NCBI GenBank assembly: GCA_028023455.1
Contig: JAQFVV010001064.1
Location: 1 to 64,000 of the forward strand
From: Epiperipatus broadwayi
Taxonomy: Eukaryota; Onychophora; Udeonychophora; Euonychophora; Peripatidae
Length of the DNA stretch: 64,000 nucleotides
Direction of reading: 5' to 3'
The position numbers were made by a program, and so were the translations under genes. Numbering within the stretch: the stretch's first letter is position 1; each line of letters opens with the position of its first letter. The notes below the pieces were generated by a model, which worked only from the letters and a program-made list of their open reading frames with translations, did not search any database and was not told where the DNA came from. Shown piece after piece: positions 22,000 to 36,568 of this stretch.

Positions 22000-24970
22000 A
22001 TCAATATATATAAATATTTTACTGAAGACACCTCAGTTGACATTATTGACTTTCACCACTGTATTTAATTCTTCAATTGGACTTATGGTGATATGGATGG
22101 TTATCATTTTTAAAAAGATGCGATTTATTACATTAATTTTCAGATATTTAGAAAAAAATAAACCTAGTAATTGCTTTATAAAATGGATAAGCCTGATCGA
22201 AAATATTTGATGAATCCTGCACAATTGGCTTCATGAGCTACATTATGTACTAATCTCTGTCCAATCAATCATCTTTTCAATTATATATATAATGCATAAT
22301 GATATTTGCTTTAAATATTTTATTGAATATTATATTAAATAAATATATCCCATATTTAATGAAATTCTAATGATTTTAATCATTTACAGCTTATCAAGGC
22401 TGAGAATGTAAACCTACTTATGGAAAAGTTCATTTTAATTTAACAAAATAAATTGACATTGGTATACAAAAGATGGGCATTATTTAAATAATTTTTGGGA
22501 GTCTAAAATTATGAATTATTCTATGACCTTTTTGACTTATTTGTTCTGGGAATAGGATGGATGATAAAAATTCCTACAATTGTAGAAATAAAAAATAAAT
22601 TCTGGTCTCCGCATTATAGATATACAATATACTTTCTACGAATGCTGAAACTCACATCGACATACTTTATTTAAAATTATCATATCAACAATTACCTAGA
22701 TCATCAAAGTTGTGTATGAGCAAGATACCTACCTATTTACTATTATTGGCCCGCTATCCAATTTATCACAATCTAGCTTTCTAAAAATTTTCAAAATCTG
22801 CTCAGAAAAATTCTTATCTATATAATAAAAATATTTGTTTTTGAACCCAGTCGTAGACATGGCTCTCAAATTCATAATATGACATCTCAAAGACCTCCTA
22901 CCATGTTTAAATGAATAAAACATTACTTTTTAAAAAAGCTATTTTTGATATTATATATGTATTATGTGAAAACACACTTGATAAAGATATAATGTAATAC
23001 TATCGAATGAAAATTAAAAAAGATCAAAGATATATTACTATGTTCAAAATAACATTTCAGCATTAAATTGAAATTAATAATATCTTGCAAAAAGGGGGGG
23101 AAATAATAATAGATATTTCTAATTAAATTTTATCAGAAAATTTTTTCAATAATTACTGCCTTAATCACCTGATTAGAAAGAATAAAGAAGCTACCCTTGA
23201 ATTACAGTCTTTTTTAATGACTTGATCAATTCATTGTTGTAATATTTTAATAATAATGAAAAACACAAAGCATCATGGGTAGATGACACGTCAAATAATG
23301 TATGCTAAATTTTATAAAAAAAAATAACTTTAATAAATCAATATTGTGAAAAAAAAATTAAATTAAGTAATTAAATTTGCATATATTTCTTTAAAAAAAA
23401 GCTTTTAAAACGTTATTAAATATTTCAATTGTAAATGCATATAGTTTTAGACTATACAAATATTCATCTAACACAAACTCATATATATATATATATATAT
23501 AGGGCGTTTAGGTTGTACAGAGTCAGTCACATGGTTTTTAATCACGCTGCAGCCATCTGTACTAAATGTGAAGTATTTCTTTAGAATAACTCACTATTGT
23601 AATTACAACTTATAACACCATAAATTTACAAAAGCTGCGACTATTTATTGCTAATTTCCTAAAACATCAGATACATTAGATAGTTAAAACTGAATTTTTA
23701 TCCGAATTATAACACACACTTTTGACAACAGACCTGAGTTTTCTCTATGTAAATAGAAATGAATCAAATACAATCCTGAAAAAGTGGTTTATCAATACAA
23801 GTGAAGATCTTTCAACTTTTGATACACAAATAGAACCTCTCTTAAACAAATGAATTACAATTCCTGTATAAACATCGTTTTCCAAGATTGAGGATTTCAT
23901 TTCAACTGACAATGTAGTTTGATATCATGTCATTTTTAAAGATCTGTTGTTAATGTTGGTATACAGATGCTCAGAACCAAGAATGATTAAAAAAGTAAAC
24001 AATGTATAATTGGAAATGAATAGTGAACCAGTTGATAAAATCACTGTAGTTCTCGGAAAAATAAAGGCAGTAACTGCCCCAATTACAAAACTCTTTAGAC
24101 TGGAGCAAATATACAACACAGCAGACTGGTAAACAATTATGTACACCGATAAGCAATTGCATAAAGAGGCTGAGTTTATGACTATATAAATAAATCTGGT
24201 GGTTCATACAAGATAAGGCAGTTGAACATAAAACTAAGAAACATTTATGAAGAAAACAAGCAATGGTTACTTGTATTCATTCAGAATTGTAATTCATGGC
24301 CTGGAATTACTTTGGTAGTATCACATTGTTTACAGTTTACGGGATTGCAGTCATATGAGATCAAGTTTGGAGAATAAAAATTTTAACAGCAAAGGCTGTC
24401 ATGCTTTCCAAAAGATAAGCTAATCTGGATGGAAGTGCTACATTTTGTTGAGTCATAGTATTCCTTCAATTATTTCATATCAAAGTATAAGATTCAGTTA
24501 TTTAATAAAATACTTATTAAAGTATGTTAGCAAATACATGATTAAACTGACTAAAATGTTAATCTATAAGAATTTTTTATCATATTTAGAAATATTTTTA
24601 ATTTCATGATAAAATTTAATCATATTTTATTTTACAAGATTTTTCTGCATCAGTTCTAAGCATTCACTTTGAAATGTACTCTCTACTATACCTCACCTTA
24701 TGGTCAACTAATGGAAAAGCCTAGATTCCCATCTTGGTCACACTCAGCATTAATTACCACATACCAATAGATATATAAATATATAAGATATATTCAATAA
24801 CAGTAACAGAACAATAGGTATGATGTTGATTACTTTTATTTTGCAAGAGTATCTGCTGTAAATAATTAGTCCAGTTGGAAATAAAATCAGAGTACAACAA
24901 TTAACTATGGTAAAATAAGGTATAATGAATATGAACACATTGATTTACAACATTTTTATTTATGTGACTA
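22000..24970. other. AT-rich stretch, no gene recognised; (TA)n at 23480-23501
   Basis: Several short frames (22729-22923 and 23925-24207, minus strand) were inspected and show no family motif. The segment about 23900-24470 is somewhat less AT-rich than its surroundings, but I could not assign it. Confidence 0.5.
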
Positions 24971-24975
24971 TAAAT

Positions 24976-25922
24976 ATATTGTCATATTTTAAAGAATATT
25001 TATAAAAATGCAACAGTAACAATTAGATTACATAATGATACTAGGACAGTCAACATTGAGAAGGATGTAAGACAGGGTGACTCCATATCTACAAAACCTT
25101 TTATGGCAGTGCTGCAAGATGTACTTTGTGGATTAAAATGGAAATCTAAAGGAGTGAAAGTAAATGGAGATTATTTAAGTCATTTAGATTTTGCAGGTGA
25201 TGTAGTTGCTTTTGCAAATAATGTTTTAAAGCTGCAGGAAATGTTGCAGGAGTTATCAGATGAAAGTAGAAAAGTAGGACTAAAGATAAATATTAAGAAG
25301 TCTAAAGTAATGTTTAATGGATTTTCTCAAAATATAAAAATAAAGATTGATTATGGTCAAATAATTAATACAGATTGAAACATAATGGATGAAATTAATC
25401 ATAGAATTAAACTTAGTTGGAGTGCTTTTGGTATAAATAACTTGATACTAAAAGGAAATATGCCTATGTGCTTGCAAAGAAAGGTTTTTAATAAATGTGT
25501 TTTATCAGTTCTTACTTATGGATCTGAGACTTGGACACTTAATAGAAGAGCAATACAGAGAGTTCAGACCACTCAAAAAACTATGGAGAGATGCATCTTG
25601 GGAGTAACAAAAAGAGATTAAAAACACAATATATGTGTAGGAGAACAAACAGGTGTTACTGACCTCATTGAAAAATTAAAAACTGAAGTGGAGTTGGGCT
25701 GAACATATTGCTAAAAAAGATGATAATATATAGACAATTGCAGTCTTAAACTAGAATCCAAGAGATTGTAAAAGATCAAGAAAGAGACTACATGTGAGAT
25801 GGATGAAATAAAAAAGTGTGCAGGGATGATGTGGAGAAGAAAAGCTCAAGATGGGAAAAGATGGATTGAACTTGGAGAGATCTTCATCTGGCAGTGGATT
25901 GATAATGATTGATGATGATAAT
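24976..25922 (+). pseudogene. RTE-like LINE, 5'-truncated copy 2
   Basis: Starts at ATATTGTCATATTTTAAAG, matching the interior of the 41-44 kb LINE just before RT motif B, and runs to the 3' end. In order: VRQGDSISTKPFMAVLQDVL (motif B), LDFAGDVVAFANN (motif C, first D of FADD changed to G), ELSDESRKVGLKINIKKSKV (motif D), then loss of about 13 codons so that KIDYG joins QIINTD, then a stop. CVLSVLTYGSETWTLNRRAI is the thumb region. Frames then break, but the C-terminal WIELGEIFIWQWIDND is readable. The 3' end is a short GATGATGATAATAA tail, as in RTE-clade LINEs. Confidence 0.88.
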
Positions 25923-25924
25923 AA

Positions 25925-28900
25925 GGATATATATATTCTAACCTTCCAATTAATTAATTATCGTGGCTAACAACATAGCCATCGATAATCGGTCATTTCT
26001 AACCTATAAAAACATATATAAACTTATTAACTCTAACAATATAGTAACTCATATAGTAACTAGTATTAATGAATCTAGATGTAGTTTAAGCTCAATACAT
26101 CAATCGCCTCTATAATTAGGCATCTCATTTTCTAACCTAATAAAGTATATTCTCGGTGATCTGCAAACTCACAAATGTGCATACTCAGCCTAGCTCAGTG
26201 GTCGGTTAGTTATAAGAAGATTCAGCTGCAGAGATATGCAGTTAAGACAAAGATAGAAATTAAAATCATAAAACAAATTATCATTAATAAAATAAATATC
26301 TTGGGAAGATAGAAAAAAAAAACTGTCATCATTCTCTAATTAAAAAAATTTAGATTAAAATAACATCCTCTCTTTATTAAAAACACATTCTCTGAGCTAT
26401 AACTATTTGCACTTTTAAACAATGAGGATAACTTCTCATGTTCTTGTTAATGTTTCCAAAAATAAAAACATGTCCAATGTGTAAATCATTTGCCAATATG
26501 ATCTGAAAATACTTTTCAGATAGCACAATTATAAGTTATACTCTTTTAAGCCATGCCACAATTGTAATATCAATAATAATTGATCACTTCTTAATAAAAG
26601 AATAATTATAATGACAATAATAATCTCAGGGTTTCTTTGTTTAATTTAGGAAAATGCTCGACAGTACTGTGCTGTCACATATGACTGGCATTCTTGTCGG
26701 CTATAGGAAACATTTACTTTACTTCAAAGTCAATGTGTCTTCATATCTCATGACAACTACTATATTATTTAAAGAGGTGATAATTATACTCAATACTGAC
26801 ATACAATTTTGAATAATACAGCCCTTTTATCCAGAATCTCAGCCAGAATAATAAAAAGACAAGGGTGCTTTTTGTGTCTTTTCATCATCCATGACAACGC
26901 AATAAATTAACTAAGACTCATTACTTCGACAATTTAACTAAAATGTGAATGGAATAATGTGCACCTACATAATGTTTAGTCTGAAGTTTGCAATTCCATA
27001 AATAATTCTCATTAAAATAAAATGAAATGAAATATTCCGATCTGCTTAAATTTGTCTATCTGGTATATTAAGTTTTGAGAGTTTGAAATGATTTCGGACT
27101 CAAGAAAAGGTTTTGCAAATATTGTGCAAACTCACTTATATTTAGCATACACACAAAAAAAATGAATTCACAACGAATATTGACAAGACTATAATTTATT
27201 ACTATTACAGAACAAAAAATATACAAATTTATTAAATCTCACACTGATACAAAACATAAACCCACATTAATCTGTCTATTGTTTAGGTATGGATTAAAAT
27301 TATAACTTCACCTGTTTGCAATCTTGCGAATTGACTAACTAAAAAGTACATCTCATTTACCAATATCATGCGAATTGACTAACTAAAAAGTACATCTCAT
27401 TTACCAATACACTAATTTATAAGTTTGGTAAACTTTCTATAAGCTTTTACTTAAAGTTATTGACTAACTATTTTTGTTTTTAATTGATTTAATTATAATG
27501 TGAAATACGCAAAATACTAAATTTATTTCTAATACATTTAATTAAGTTATGGTTTTTATTGAACAACCTATTCTAATTATGGGTCATTTATCAGAAGTCG
27601 CACTCACCATCTTACATTTAACTTAATGTTAACTTAAGTTACGATGAATATTTTATTCATAAGTGTAATTTAAACTATGAATATTACTTAATTATTAACT
27701 AACATTAAACATTGCATTTGAATATTCCTCCAGAAAATAAGCATTTTAAATTACACGATTTTAATTTACTTTCTCCATTGGTTTGTTTGTCAACTACTAG
27801 CAAGATTCAGCAGCACAATACAGATATTGATCTCAGTTACTAAAACACTATTGATACTAAAGTACATCTTGAGGAACTAACACCTCCAACATAACATTTA
27901 TCCTTCCCCTAACTTTTAAAACAAAGCACAATAATCAACACCTTCCACGGTGGAACTATCTCTATATTCACATGAGGAATGCATAATAACAATGAATATC
28001 TGCAGAGTAAACTACTATGCTAAAGTATTTTGGTGGTTTCTTGCCTCTGACTCAAGCATAAAATGAACACACACCAAGTATAATCCTGTCTTGGGATTTT
28101 TTAACCATTTAAGCATCCTAAGTGCTATATAAACTCTTCATCATTCTATTCATTATAATTGATCACATGGGCTATCAAACATACCCTAACATTATATATA
28201 AGACTATTCCTCTCATGCAACAATAAAGTATTTTGGGGAGATCATTTTCATCCCACAAAATGAAATACATTATAAGTATTACATATGCTGATATTAAGCA
28301 TATATCAACGCTACATTTAGGCAAGATAAGAAAACACACTAATCATAATAAACCTATGTTACAACATATACTTTGATCAATATCTGAAACCAATGAACAT
28401 GACAGCATAAAAGTATGATAACTTTAATTCTAATGAAGGAACATTCAAAAGCACTAGCTAGTATATCAGCTTCCACTAAATAAAGTGGATGTGCTATTAA
28501 AGAATAACTGTTACTAAATTACTAAATTAACATAATATAAATTCTGTTGACCCTTTAAACAAGAAATATCTTGTTATAGCCTGTATTTTCTTTTAAAGTT
28601 ACTTCTGATAAATTAAAATATTTATTTTACCCGTTAAATAAATATAAAATATTTTTCTTTTAAGTACCAAACATGCAAAGTTTATATCTGTCACTGCATT
28701 TAATAAATAGAATATGCTTCATAGATTTCATCTTAAATACAAACTTAAAAGATTCGGAAATTATAGTATGACTTAAATTTGTCATTACAAGATTCTTAAA
28801 ATATTGCATGACAAATATATCCCAGCATATAATAATATTATATCACAAAATAATATTTTACAAATTAGTTTTCTAAAAAAAAAAAAACATTCAATAAACA

Positions 28901-30865
28901 AATGCATATTATCTCATTAGCAGAACTATTTTTCTGTGAGCTGATTATCCAGGTGAAGAGTTTTCATCTAGTTAAATTTTACGAAGCACTGAAAGTAATA
29001 AACACATTTTTTTTAATGAAAAGTTTTCCTTTATTTAGCCCTTATAATAATAAAAACACACACACAAAAAATAGCAAAACGAAGCTTAATTCCCAATTGG
29101 ATTAGACTGATACAAATTTGGATCCTAAAGCAAACGAATATTATCACATTGATGATAAACAGACATATTATTTGAATATTATAAGTATAATTAGCTAGCT
29201 TACTTTTGGATGAAAATGCGCACTTTTCCGAGAGATTATTATGATAATAACTGCAGTTGATTTACATTGTGTATGAAGCTTTAATAATTCCAACTGGTGT
29301 ATAATACAATATATAATTTGTTTTTATTGTTAAGTCATTGAATGTATATAATTCTCATTTATAACTTTAGAATTTGATTTTTCCAATAGTAAGTTTTGTT
29401 TTTTTTTTCCGTAAGAATACAAAAGTGGTTCTTTTTCTATAACAGAAAAATGCAGATGTATGTGCAGCTTAATATTATTATGATTATTAATTATTATTAT
29501 CACTTTTAAATAATTCTTGGTGAATAAAAACATATTTTAATGTATATAATGGCATTATTTTTAAATGCAGACAAGATTCATAGAAAGAACGCTAAAAACT
29601 GTTTCTAGTTCTTTTCTTCATAATATTTTTTTCAATTATTATTATTATTATTTTTTTTATACCAAGGAAATATTAACAAATGATAATAAGTTACTAAATA
29701 ATTATTTCTCACTTGGAAATTATTTGTTTTCTTCAACTGAGATAAAATAATAAATTGTTTATTATCCCTAGTTAATGGCTTCATTTTCCTTGGTTTTGTT
29801 AAAACTTTAATTTTCATGAAGCAAAACTTTAAATGTAGAAGGTTTTTAAAGTATAGAGAATAGCATAAAAATTGCAGAATGCCTTACCAGAGCTGTTTTA
29901 TTTTTTCATTGTAAATAAAATTTCCATTATCTTGCCAATTTTTCTTTACAAAACAAAAAAAAAATAGTCTTACAAAATTTTGTACTGTTCAACCTTTTAA
30001 AAAAAACTAGCAGACTATACTAAAAATGATTGGAGTATCCAATTGGTCATTCTTTTTACCTCTAGCGACCTCTTTCAAGAAAAACAATAATCATTTGATT
30101 ATAACATAAACAAAAGAAAGGAAAATTTATTACAATCATATAGTTTTTAGTATTATTTAAATGGATTACAAAGTAATTTGACAAGGAAAATAATAAATAC
30201 ATTTAATTAACAATAATTATCAGTGATTTCAATTCTTCATAAATTATTTTCTACAAATGGATTTACCAGAAGTTACTGTTCTTTATGATAAGACATTTAT
30301 CTTTTCTTTTCTTCTCTACCCATCTAAAAATCAACTACTGTTTATGATATTTGTTTTACATTCTATTAATTTGCTCTAATAAACAATATCTTCATTACAT
30401 TATTCATGTTCTTTTAAAAATATGATATTGCATTACGAAATCTATTAGTTATTCACCCAAACCAATTATTACTATTGTTATTTTATCTTTTTTTTTTTTT
30501 TTTTAAAGAATAGCATTAATTTCATGCAGAAATAATGCTAAATAAAACCAAGTGTCAAAAACACTGGGTTACAATATATATATATTAGTAATAACTGTTA
30601 GTAAAAAATAATTTTGATCTAAGTTTTTTTTGTTGTTGAAACATGTTTGTTTTTTTAATTGCATTAACTCTCCAAAATTTATACAAAATAATTATCGGAC
30701 ATTCCCATATTCATAAAAAAAGAGAAGGATCCAGTAGGAAATTTTTTATCTCTTATTTGTGAGATGTTATTTTCAATTAATACCTAAAAGAGGGGGGAAA
30801 GGGGGGTAAACTAAAAAGTATATAAATTTTAAAATACAAGTAAAATTAAATATGCTTGGAGATTT
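25925..30865. other. long AT-rich stretch without recognised genes
   Basis: Apart from the 44-bp tandem duplication at 27325-27410, nothing structured was found. Frames at 28902-29105, 29330-29533 and 29565-29817 are short and low in complexity. Confidence 0.55.
27325..27410. repeat. perfect 44-bp tandem duplication
   Basis: The block beginning TGCGAATTGACTAACTAAAA is repeated head to tail (27325-27368, 27369-27410). Identity appears complete, so it is recent or an assembly artefact. Confidence 0.9.
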
Positions 30866-30867
30866 GA

Positions 30868-31243
30868 TGTAAATGTAGAGGATTTGGAAAGAGACTTTCA
30901 AGCACCTTTCAGCTATTGACTTTATCTCAGACAACTGATACACATGACCACACATATATAAATAAATAAATGATTTCCAATATACATATTTTGTGCTATA
31001 CCAACACTCATCAGTTGATCCACATCATCTCCCACACCCATATATAATCAGTACTAGGTTTATATTAAGATAGCAAATCTTCAACCTTTAATAGATAGAC
31101 TTTAGTCTAATCCACCCTTCAACTCTTCAGCCATTCATACCATTGAAAATCTGATAACAGAATGCCCAAATCCTTTGTTGATGCCAATATTATTGTAATG
31201 CCCATGTTGACCTTAAGTCACTCTGAAACCCTACTGTACAAGA
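30868..31243 (+). repeat. dispersed repeat R1, longest copy
   Basis: Begins GAGGATTTGGAAAGAGACTT, contains the GATACACATGACCACACATA signature and ends in the TTAAGTCACTCTGAAACC region. It aligns along its whole length with 49575-49955 and in large part with 9461-9775. No frame; unclassified interspersed repeat of about 375 bp. Confidence 0.8.
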
Positions 31244-32065
31244 TTAATTGACTGGTTTTGCATATTTTTTGATAAAAATATATTAGACTTGGAATTATCA
31301 TATTGTCCTTTTTTTTATTAATTTTTGAGTTAAGTTTATTAAATAATTATTAAAAAAATAATGTTCATGTCTTCTTTATTCCTCCAGTTATCTGTTTTAT
31401 GATTTGTCAATGTTTGTGACTTGATTTCACTGTAGCACAGTTCTTCAAGGGACTTATAGATTTTTTCCACTTCACAGAATAATGAAATAACTCTAAGCAA
31501 TAAGAGTTAATTTATTCATATGTGGGGTTTGTGTTCTGGCATACCGATGGTTTTTTGGATTGTGCAAAGGTCAAAATCTCTTTTAAAGTCTATTCACTTG
31601 CACTTTCATTTACAGATTAGAAATTAGTTTCTAGGTGGTCTGTATATCCATGATACCATATGGCTAGAGAATTATTGATGAGAAATGTGTATCAGGATTC
31701 CAACATTATTAATAGTGATAGAAACTTTAGCACTTAATTATATGCATCCATATAATTTGTTTTATATTTTGCCTTAAATTTGGCAGTGGTTAGAGTATTA
31801 GCCTAGATTTTATAATGTATCTCCTTTAAATTTAGTTATAATGAATTGATGATTATTTTTGTTTAATGCTGATGATGTAACTTGTAATAGTTGTAATGAC
31901 TTATTTTCTTTTATGCTGATGATATCATGCTTATTTCTTTTATATTTATTCAATGACAATGTTAACTGACATAACTGAAATGATTATGATTGTTCTTTGA
32001 GTATGATGATAATATCACTATCTTTCTCAATATTAACTATTTCTGTACATTACAATATATATATA

Positions 32066-32213
32066 TTAAGCATTAAATCACCACACATGATTAAGAAATC
32101 CCGTACTGCCCTCTGTGAATTAATATATAAATACATTAGAGTTCGTATTTATATATTAGTTCACAGAGGGCAGTACTGGATTTCTTAACCATGTGGAGTG
32201 ATTTAATGCTTAA
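32066..32213. repeat. 148-bp palindrome (hairpin element)
   Basis: TTAAGCATTAAATCACCACA at 32066 is mirrored by TGGAGTGATTTAATGCTTAA ending at 32213. The arms of about 69 nt also share CTGCCCTCTGTGAA/TTCACAGAGGGCAG. Only about 10 nt separate the arms, so it would extrude or fold easily. Likely a small foldback transposon. Confidence 0.85.
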
Positions 32214-32267
32214 TATTTGTATATTTATTTCAGTATAGCTTTATGCACTGGGATTATATATATATAT

Positions 32268-34422
32268 TGTAACGAGCACAGATGATGTTACATTGTTTTT
32301 TTATTAGTAAACATGAAAAGAATAAAAGTTCGCAAATAAAACTGTCTTTTTAAGAATTAAAAATTGAAATTAAAAAAATCATCTTAAACTCGTATAGATA
32401 TAAAATTGCACAGATTAAAAAAAAAATTATTAAAATAAAACTTTATTAAAAATAGAAAAGGTATTTTAAAAACAAAAACTTAAAAAGATTTAGAGATAAA
32501 AATATATCTTTAATTTTGGAAAACACATTAATTAATCAGAAATGGAAATGATTGTTTTAATTAGCTAAATGTAAACTAGCCTTGGGCATTTAAATGTAAA
32601 AGCAACGGTCAGATAGGAAAACAATAGAAACTAATAGCCAATGAAAGAAATCCCTCAAATCGGACCTCGGCGAAAGGACTGTCACCATCGTCGTGACATA
32701 ATGTTCACTGGATCTGAAAGGCGACTATAAAAAGTAAGAAAAGAAAATTATTAAAAAGAGTAGACAGATATGTGTTAGTGTGGAGGTGAAGGAGAAGGGA
32801 TTGAAAAGACACACTCTTCAATCCCTTCAGTTCTGCTAAGAAAGAAAGAGAAATGAACTATCGTTTTCTACATTGAGAACCAGTTAAAGCAAAAACCTCC
32901 GGATGGATAAATAAATCGGCCTACAGAATATCAACCCCTTTAGGATGGCATGGGAATTCATGTTCATGGCAATCAATGGATAAAGTTGAATGTTTTAAAA
33001 ATCATAAGAACTTTATATTCACTTGAAAAAATAAGAACTCTAAATTTTAAAACCTTTTAGTAAATAATGCAATAAAATCCTATCTGACCAAACTAAATTC
33101 TTTATTAATAGTGTTATTTGATGTATTTTTTATTTTATTTTAAATGATTTCCATTTATATTTTTTGTCCTTTAAGTTTTATTATGATTTCTGTTTTCTGA
33201 TAAATTAAAATATATCAATGTTAAACTTAAGTCGGGCATGAATAGCTGTATAGATTTGTAAAGTTATATTAGGGGAGGGTAATCTTATGTTATTTGTGTC
33301 GTCGTTGAATTGGGTCAATGGATTGGATATATTGGTGTAGTTAGTAGATGTAATGCAAGATTTGCTATGGGCAGAATCGCTAGTATATGCCGCACACTTC
33401 CACTTGCCTATGGAAGGAATTATAAGACAGAGAAAGCAGTTCCTTTCTATGGAGTTTTTTTTATTGCTCTTCTTGTCAGATAGATGTAGTATTCCTATCT
33501 GACGAGAGGCAATTTCTTCTCTTAACTTTTTGTGCTGCCATATTTTGTATTACATTGAATACATTGATATATCAGATGGATTGACACCAGTTTGACTGTA
33601 AACTTTTAGCCTAAGGTTAAATAGGGATAGAATGTTTTATCTTCCAATGCAAATCTATGTAATCTATTCATACTCGACACTAAATAAAAATGCATTAAAT
33701 TTAAGTTGTTTATAGACGCTTGCATGGATTCGTTATCGGTAAATTATGTTTTGGGTTTTCATATTTGATCAAAATATATAGACATTTGATAAATAATGAT
33801 ACCTTATGGTGAGTATCTAAAATGTATTTATTTGGAGGTCTTTTAAGTTATTGGTGTCAATGCAAGCATCTTATGGTGAATGCTATTGGGTTACTTATAA
33901 ATTTCCCTCTGTAATTGACGGTATCAATGATTTTGTATTTTGATCATTTATGTTTATTTTGAAATGTTTTTGACCGTGGAATCTATGCAACCAATCTATA
34001 CTCAACATTTTAAAACAAATCTGTGCGAACTAATAATAGTATAAAATTTAAAATGTAAATTAAAAATCTAAAATAAAAGTAAAAATAATGTTAAATGTTA
34101 AAGTAAACATATTAAAATAATAATGTTAAATCTTATATATATATATGTGTGTAAATAAATTTTTGTATGTTAATTACTGGCAGTGGCTTATTTTATTTAT
34201 TTTTTAATATTGAAATATAATTAGATAAGATATTATATTATTAAATCTCTGCTACTCCCTGAGCTAGTGATAATGGGCTAACGACCGGAATCAAAATTTA
34301 TATAAAAAAGATTTTTTTTTGACATACGTATCTGCCTACTTTATAAATTTTTCTAGGTTCAAATGCCTAGATGGCACCCTGTAGTGCAGATTACATTAAT
34401 CTCTCTAATTCTCCGGATTGTT

Positions 34423-34425
<3 letters not shown>
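32268..34425 (+). mobile_element. LTR-like segment (possible solo LTR, 2158 bp)
   Basis: Starts TGTAACGAGCACAG and ends GGATTGTTACA, so both ends obey TG...CA with a perfect 6-bp inverted repeat TGTAAC/GTTACA. Both flanks are (AT)n, compatible with a 4-bp ATAT duplication but not informative. Inside, a CCAAT box (32638-32642) lies 84 nt before a TATAAAAAG box (32726-32734). No long frame or primer-binding site was seen, which suits a solo LTR. It is unusually long for one, so a non-autonomous LTR-type element or a coincidence cannot be excluded. Confidence 0.4.
32638..32734 (+). promoter_or_regulatory. CCAAT/TATA promoter-like pair
   Basis: GCCAATGAAAG near 32637 and CTATAAAAAG at 32725 lie in a locally GC-richer segment containing several CpGs (CGGACCTCGGCGAAAG, CATCGTCGTGAC). 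Spacing and order fit an RNA polymerase II core promoter inside an LTR. Confidence 0.4.
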
Positions 34426-34458
<33 letters not shown>

Positions 34459-36560
34459 TTAGCTTAATATATATTTGATATATTAACTGAACAGATCTTG
34501 GATCAAATCAGTTATAATTTAGATGAGATAATTTATTTTTTCACCATCATCAATATAATATGAGCACTATTCCCACCTTGGATACATCAATATGCTATTA
34601 CAGCAATCTTAGATAAGGAAATATTTTCTGATAGTGACTCTAAGATAAATGATTTAATCAAAAGGCCAAATTCAATTCATGAAGAAAATGATCCAGTTAC
34701 TACCTATAACAAACCAATTATATATGTCCTCTAGAACTAATGACAATTAAAAATGAAACCATTTATAGATGTAGTGGTGTGGAACCACTTATACAATCGA
34801 GTCAAATACAATTGATGCAGAAAAAAATAGAGTACCCCTTGAGTAACCAGCAATGAAAATGTAGTGAATATTTCTTCAGGATCAAATCACAATGATTTGA
34901 GTTACATGAGATCAATGATCTGATATTTAATTATGAACTACTAACTGTCTTCTTTTTTAATGAGTAAAACCAATTAATTGGTGATATAAAGGTTCATCAT
35001 ATGCCTTATTGATCTGGTGTTATTAATTTCTGTTGAAATTTTTTTAATACTGTAACACATAAACAATGATTATTATATACTTTGTCTCAAACATAAGCCA
35101 CTATGTATACAAAAACCATAAAGATCTTATATCTTGTCCAGTTAATAATTTATTTAATCAATAAGAAATATAGGTTAATTAAATGGATGAGATATGCTAT
35201 TTTGATTTTGAATAAAAGAATTCAAAATGCACTAGTATAATATGAGTATAAATTAGAAAAAGAAATCAACTTAAATCTAGTGTCTGAACCTATTCTAGCA
35301 CCTCTCTGAGGAGTGCCAAAGCATGAAATCATGGTCAGAGGTTTTGGGGTGTCATGACAGAGATATTTTAACTGCTTTCTCTAGCTAAGCATTTATCACA
35401 AAGCTTGTTGAGGAATTGGCAATACTCATTGTTTACAACTTAAATCCATTTTTAAATGCAAATTCTTAATAGATGATTAATTAAATTGTTTAAGAAAATA
35501 ATAAAAATAATTCCATATCTACAATTTCTTAGAATATGACTTATATAATATTACTCTTTCTTTGAACAGAAAATATAGTTCCAACAACAATAATAATCTT
35601 ACAAGAATTATTTTATTAATTTCATAGCACAAATACAATGTACTCACATATGGGTTTTTGGTTTAAGGGATTGTTATTTTAGTTTATCTTAAAGTTTGAT
35701 ATAAACCCAAATACTCTAGTAACTTCTCCATACATATCCAATCTCTAACTGTTGTAATTAAAATGAGTAACAATACTCAATAACAATATTTTTCATATTT
35801 TCCCTATTTATTCCATTATTATTATTAGTAATAATACAAATATAACTAAAAATTAAATTGTTTAATTATTTTACAAGAAGATGATATATATAAAATAATT
35901 TTCTTTACAAGTAATGCTAAAGATTTTGGAATAATTTTTTAATCTTCATTTAAATACTAATAAATTTATTTCATTGCATTTTAATTATTACTAGAAACAC
36001 TAATTAAATAATATATTTTAGCATGTTTTAAAAGAGAACTTTAAAAATATTAATTCATAATTTTACATTTTCCTCCAAGATAATCTATATTTTTTTTTTC
36101 AAGAGAAAAAAATGCGAATTCTATTTCTGTTGCATTCTAAAACAAACATTGACCAATAAGAATCCCTTCTTCAGCTAATTATAAATGGAGAGATAAAATA
36201 AATAAATTTTTGCTTTAATTAGAGGGGGAAATATTACAAAACAATAAAACTTTTTTTTAGTAATATATTTTGTACAATATGTTAAACATCAATAAATATT
36301 ATTGTTTGATTTTGTAAAATTATAAATAAATGACACAATATTGTGTGTGCATGTGCACATAATCCTATATCTTTCTCTCTCTCACAACCACACACACAGT
36401 CAAATAATTAAGAAAGCAAATAAAATGATTACATTTGGTCAATGAGCTACTAATAAATTATGATAAATAGTTAGTAAAAATATGATTTCCTTGATCATAA
36501 TTGTTTTTCTTTCAAAAATATACAAACCACCATCTTGATCTGAATGTGTCCAATTATAAT
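34426..36560. other. AT-rich stretch; starts with (TA)n at 34426-34455
   Basis: Contains the R2 repeat at 35271-35390. No gene recognised. Confidence 0.55.
35271..35390 (-). repeat. dispersed repeat R2
   Basis: CTAGTGTCTGAACC, CACCTCTCTGAGGAGTGCC, ATCATGGTCAGAGGTTTGG-like and TGACAGAGATATTTTAA blocks match, in order, the reverse complement of 50109-50230. Unclassified. Confidence 0.75.
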
Positions 36561-36568
36561 ATATATAG

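Noticed and set aside
23925-24207. Overlapping minus-strand frames in a less AT-rich segment
   Set aside because: No conserved motif in any frame, and two overlapping frames cannot both be coding.
26185-26250. A-box-like TAGCTCAGTGG suggesting a tRNA
   Set aside because: No B box or cloverleaf could be found downstream.
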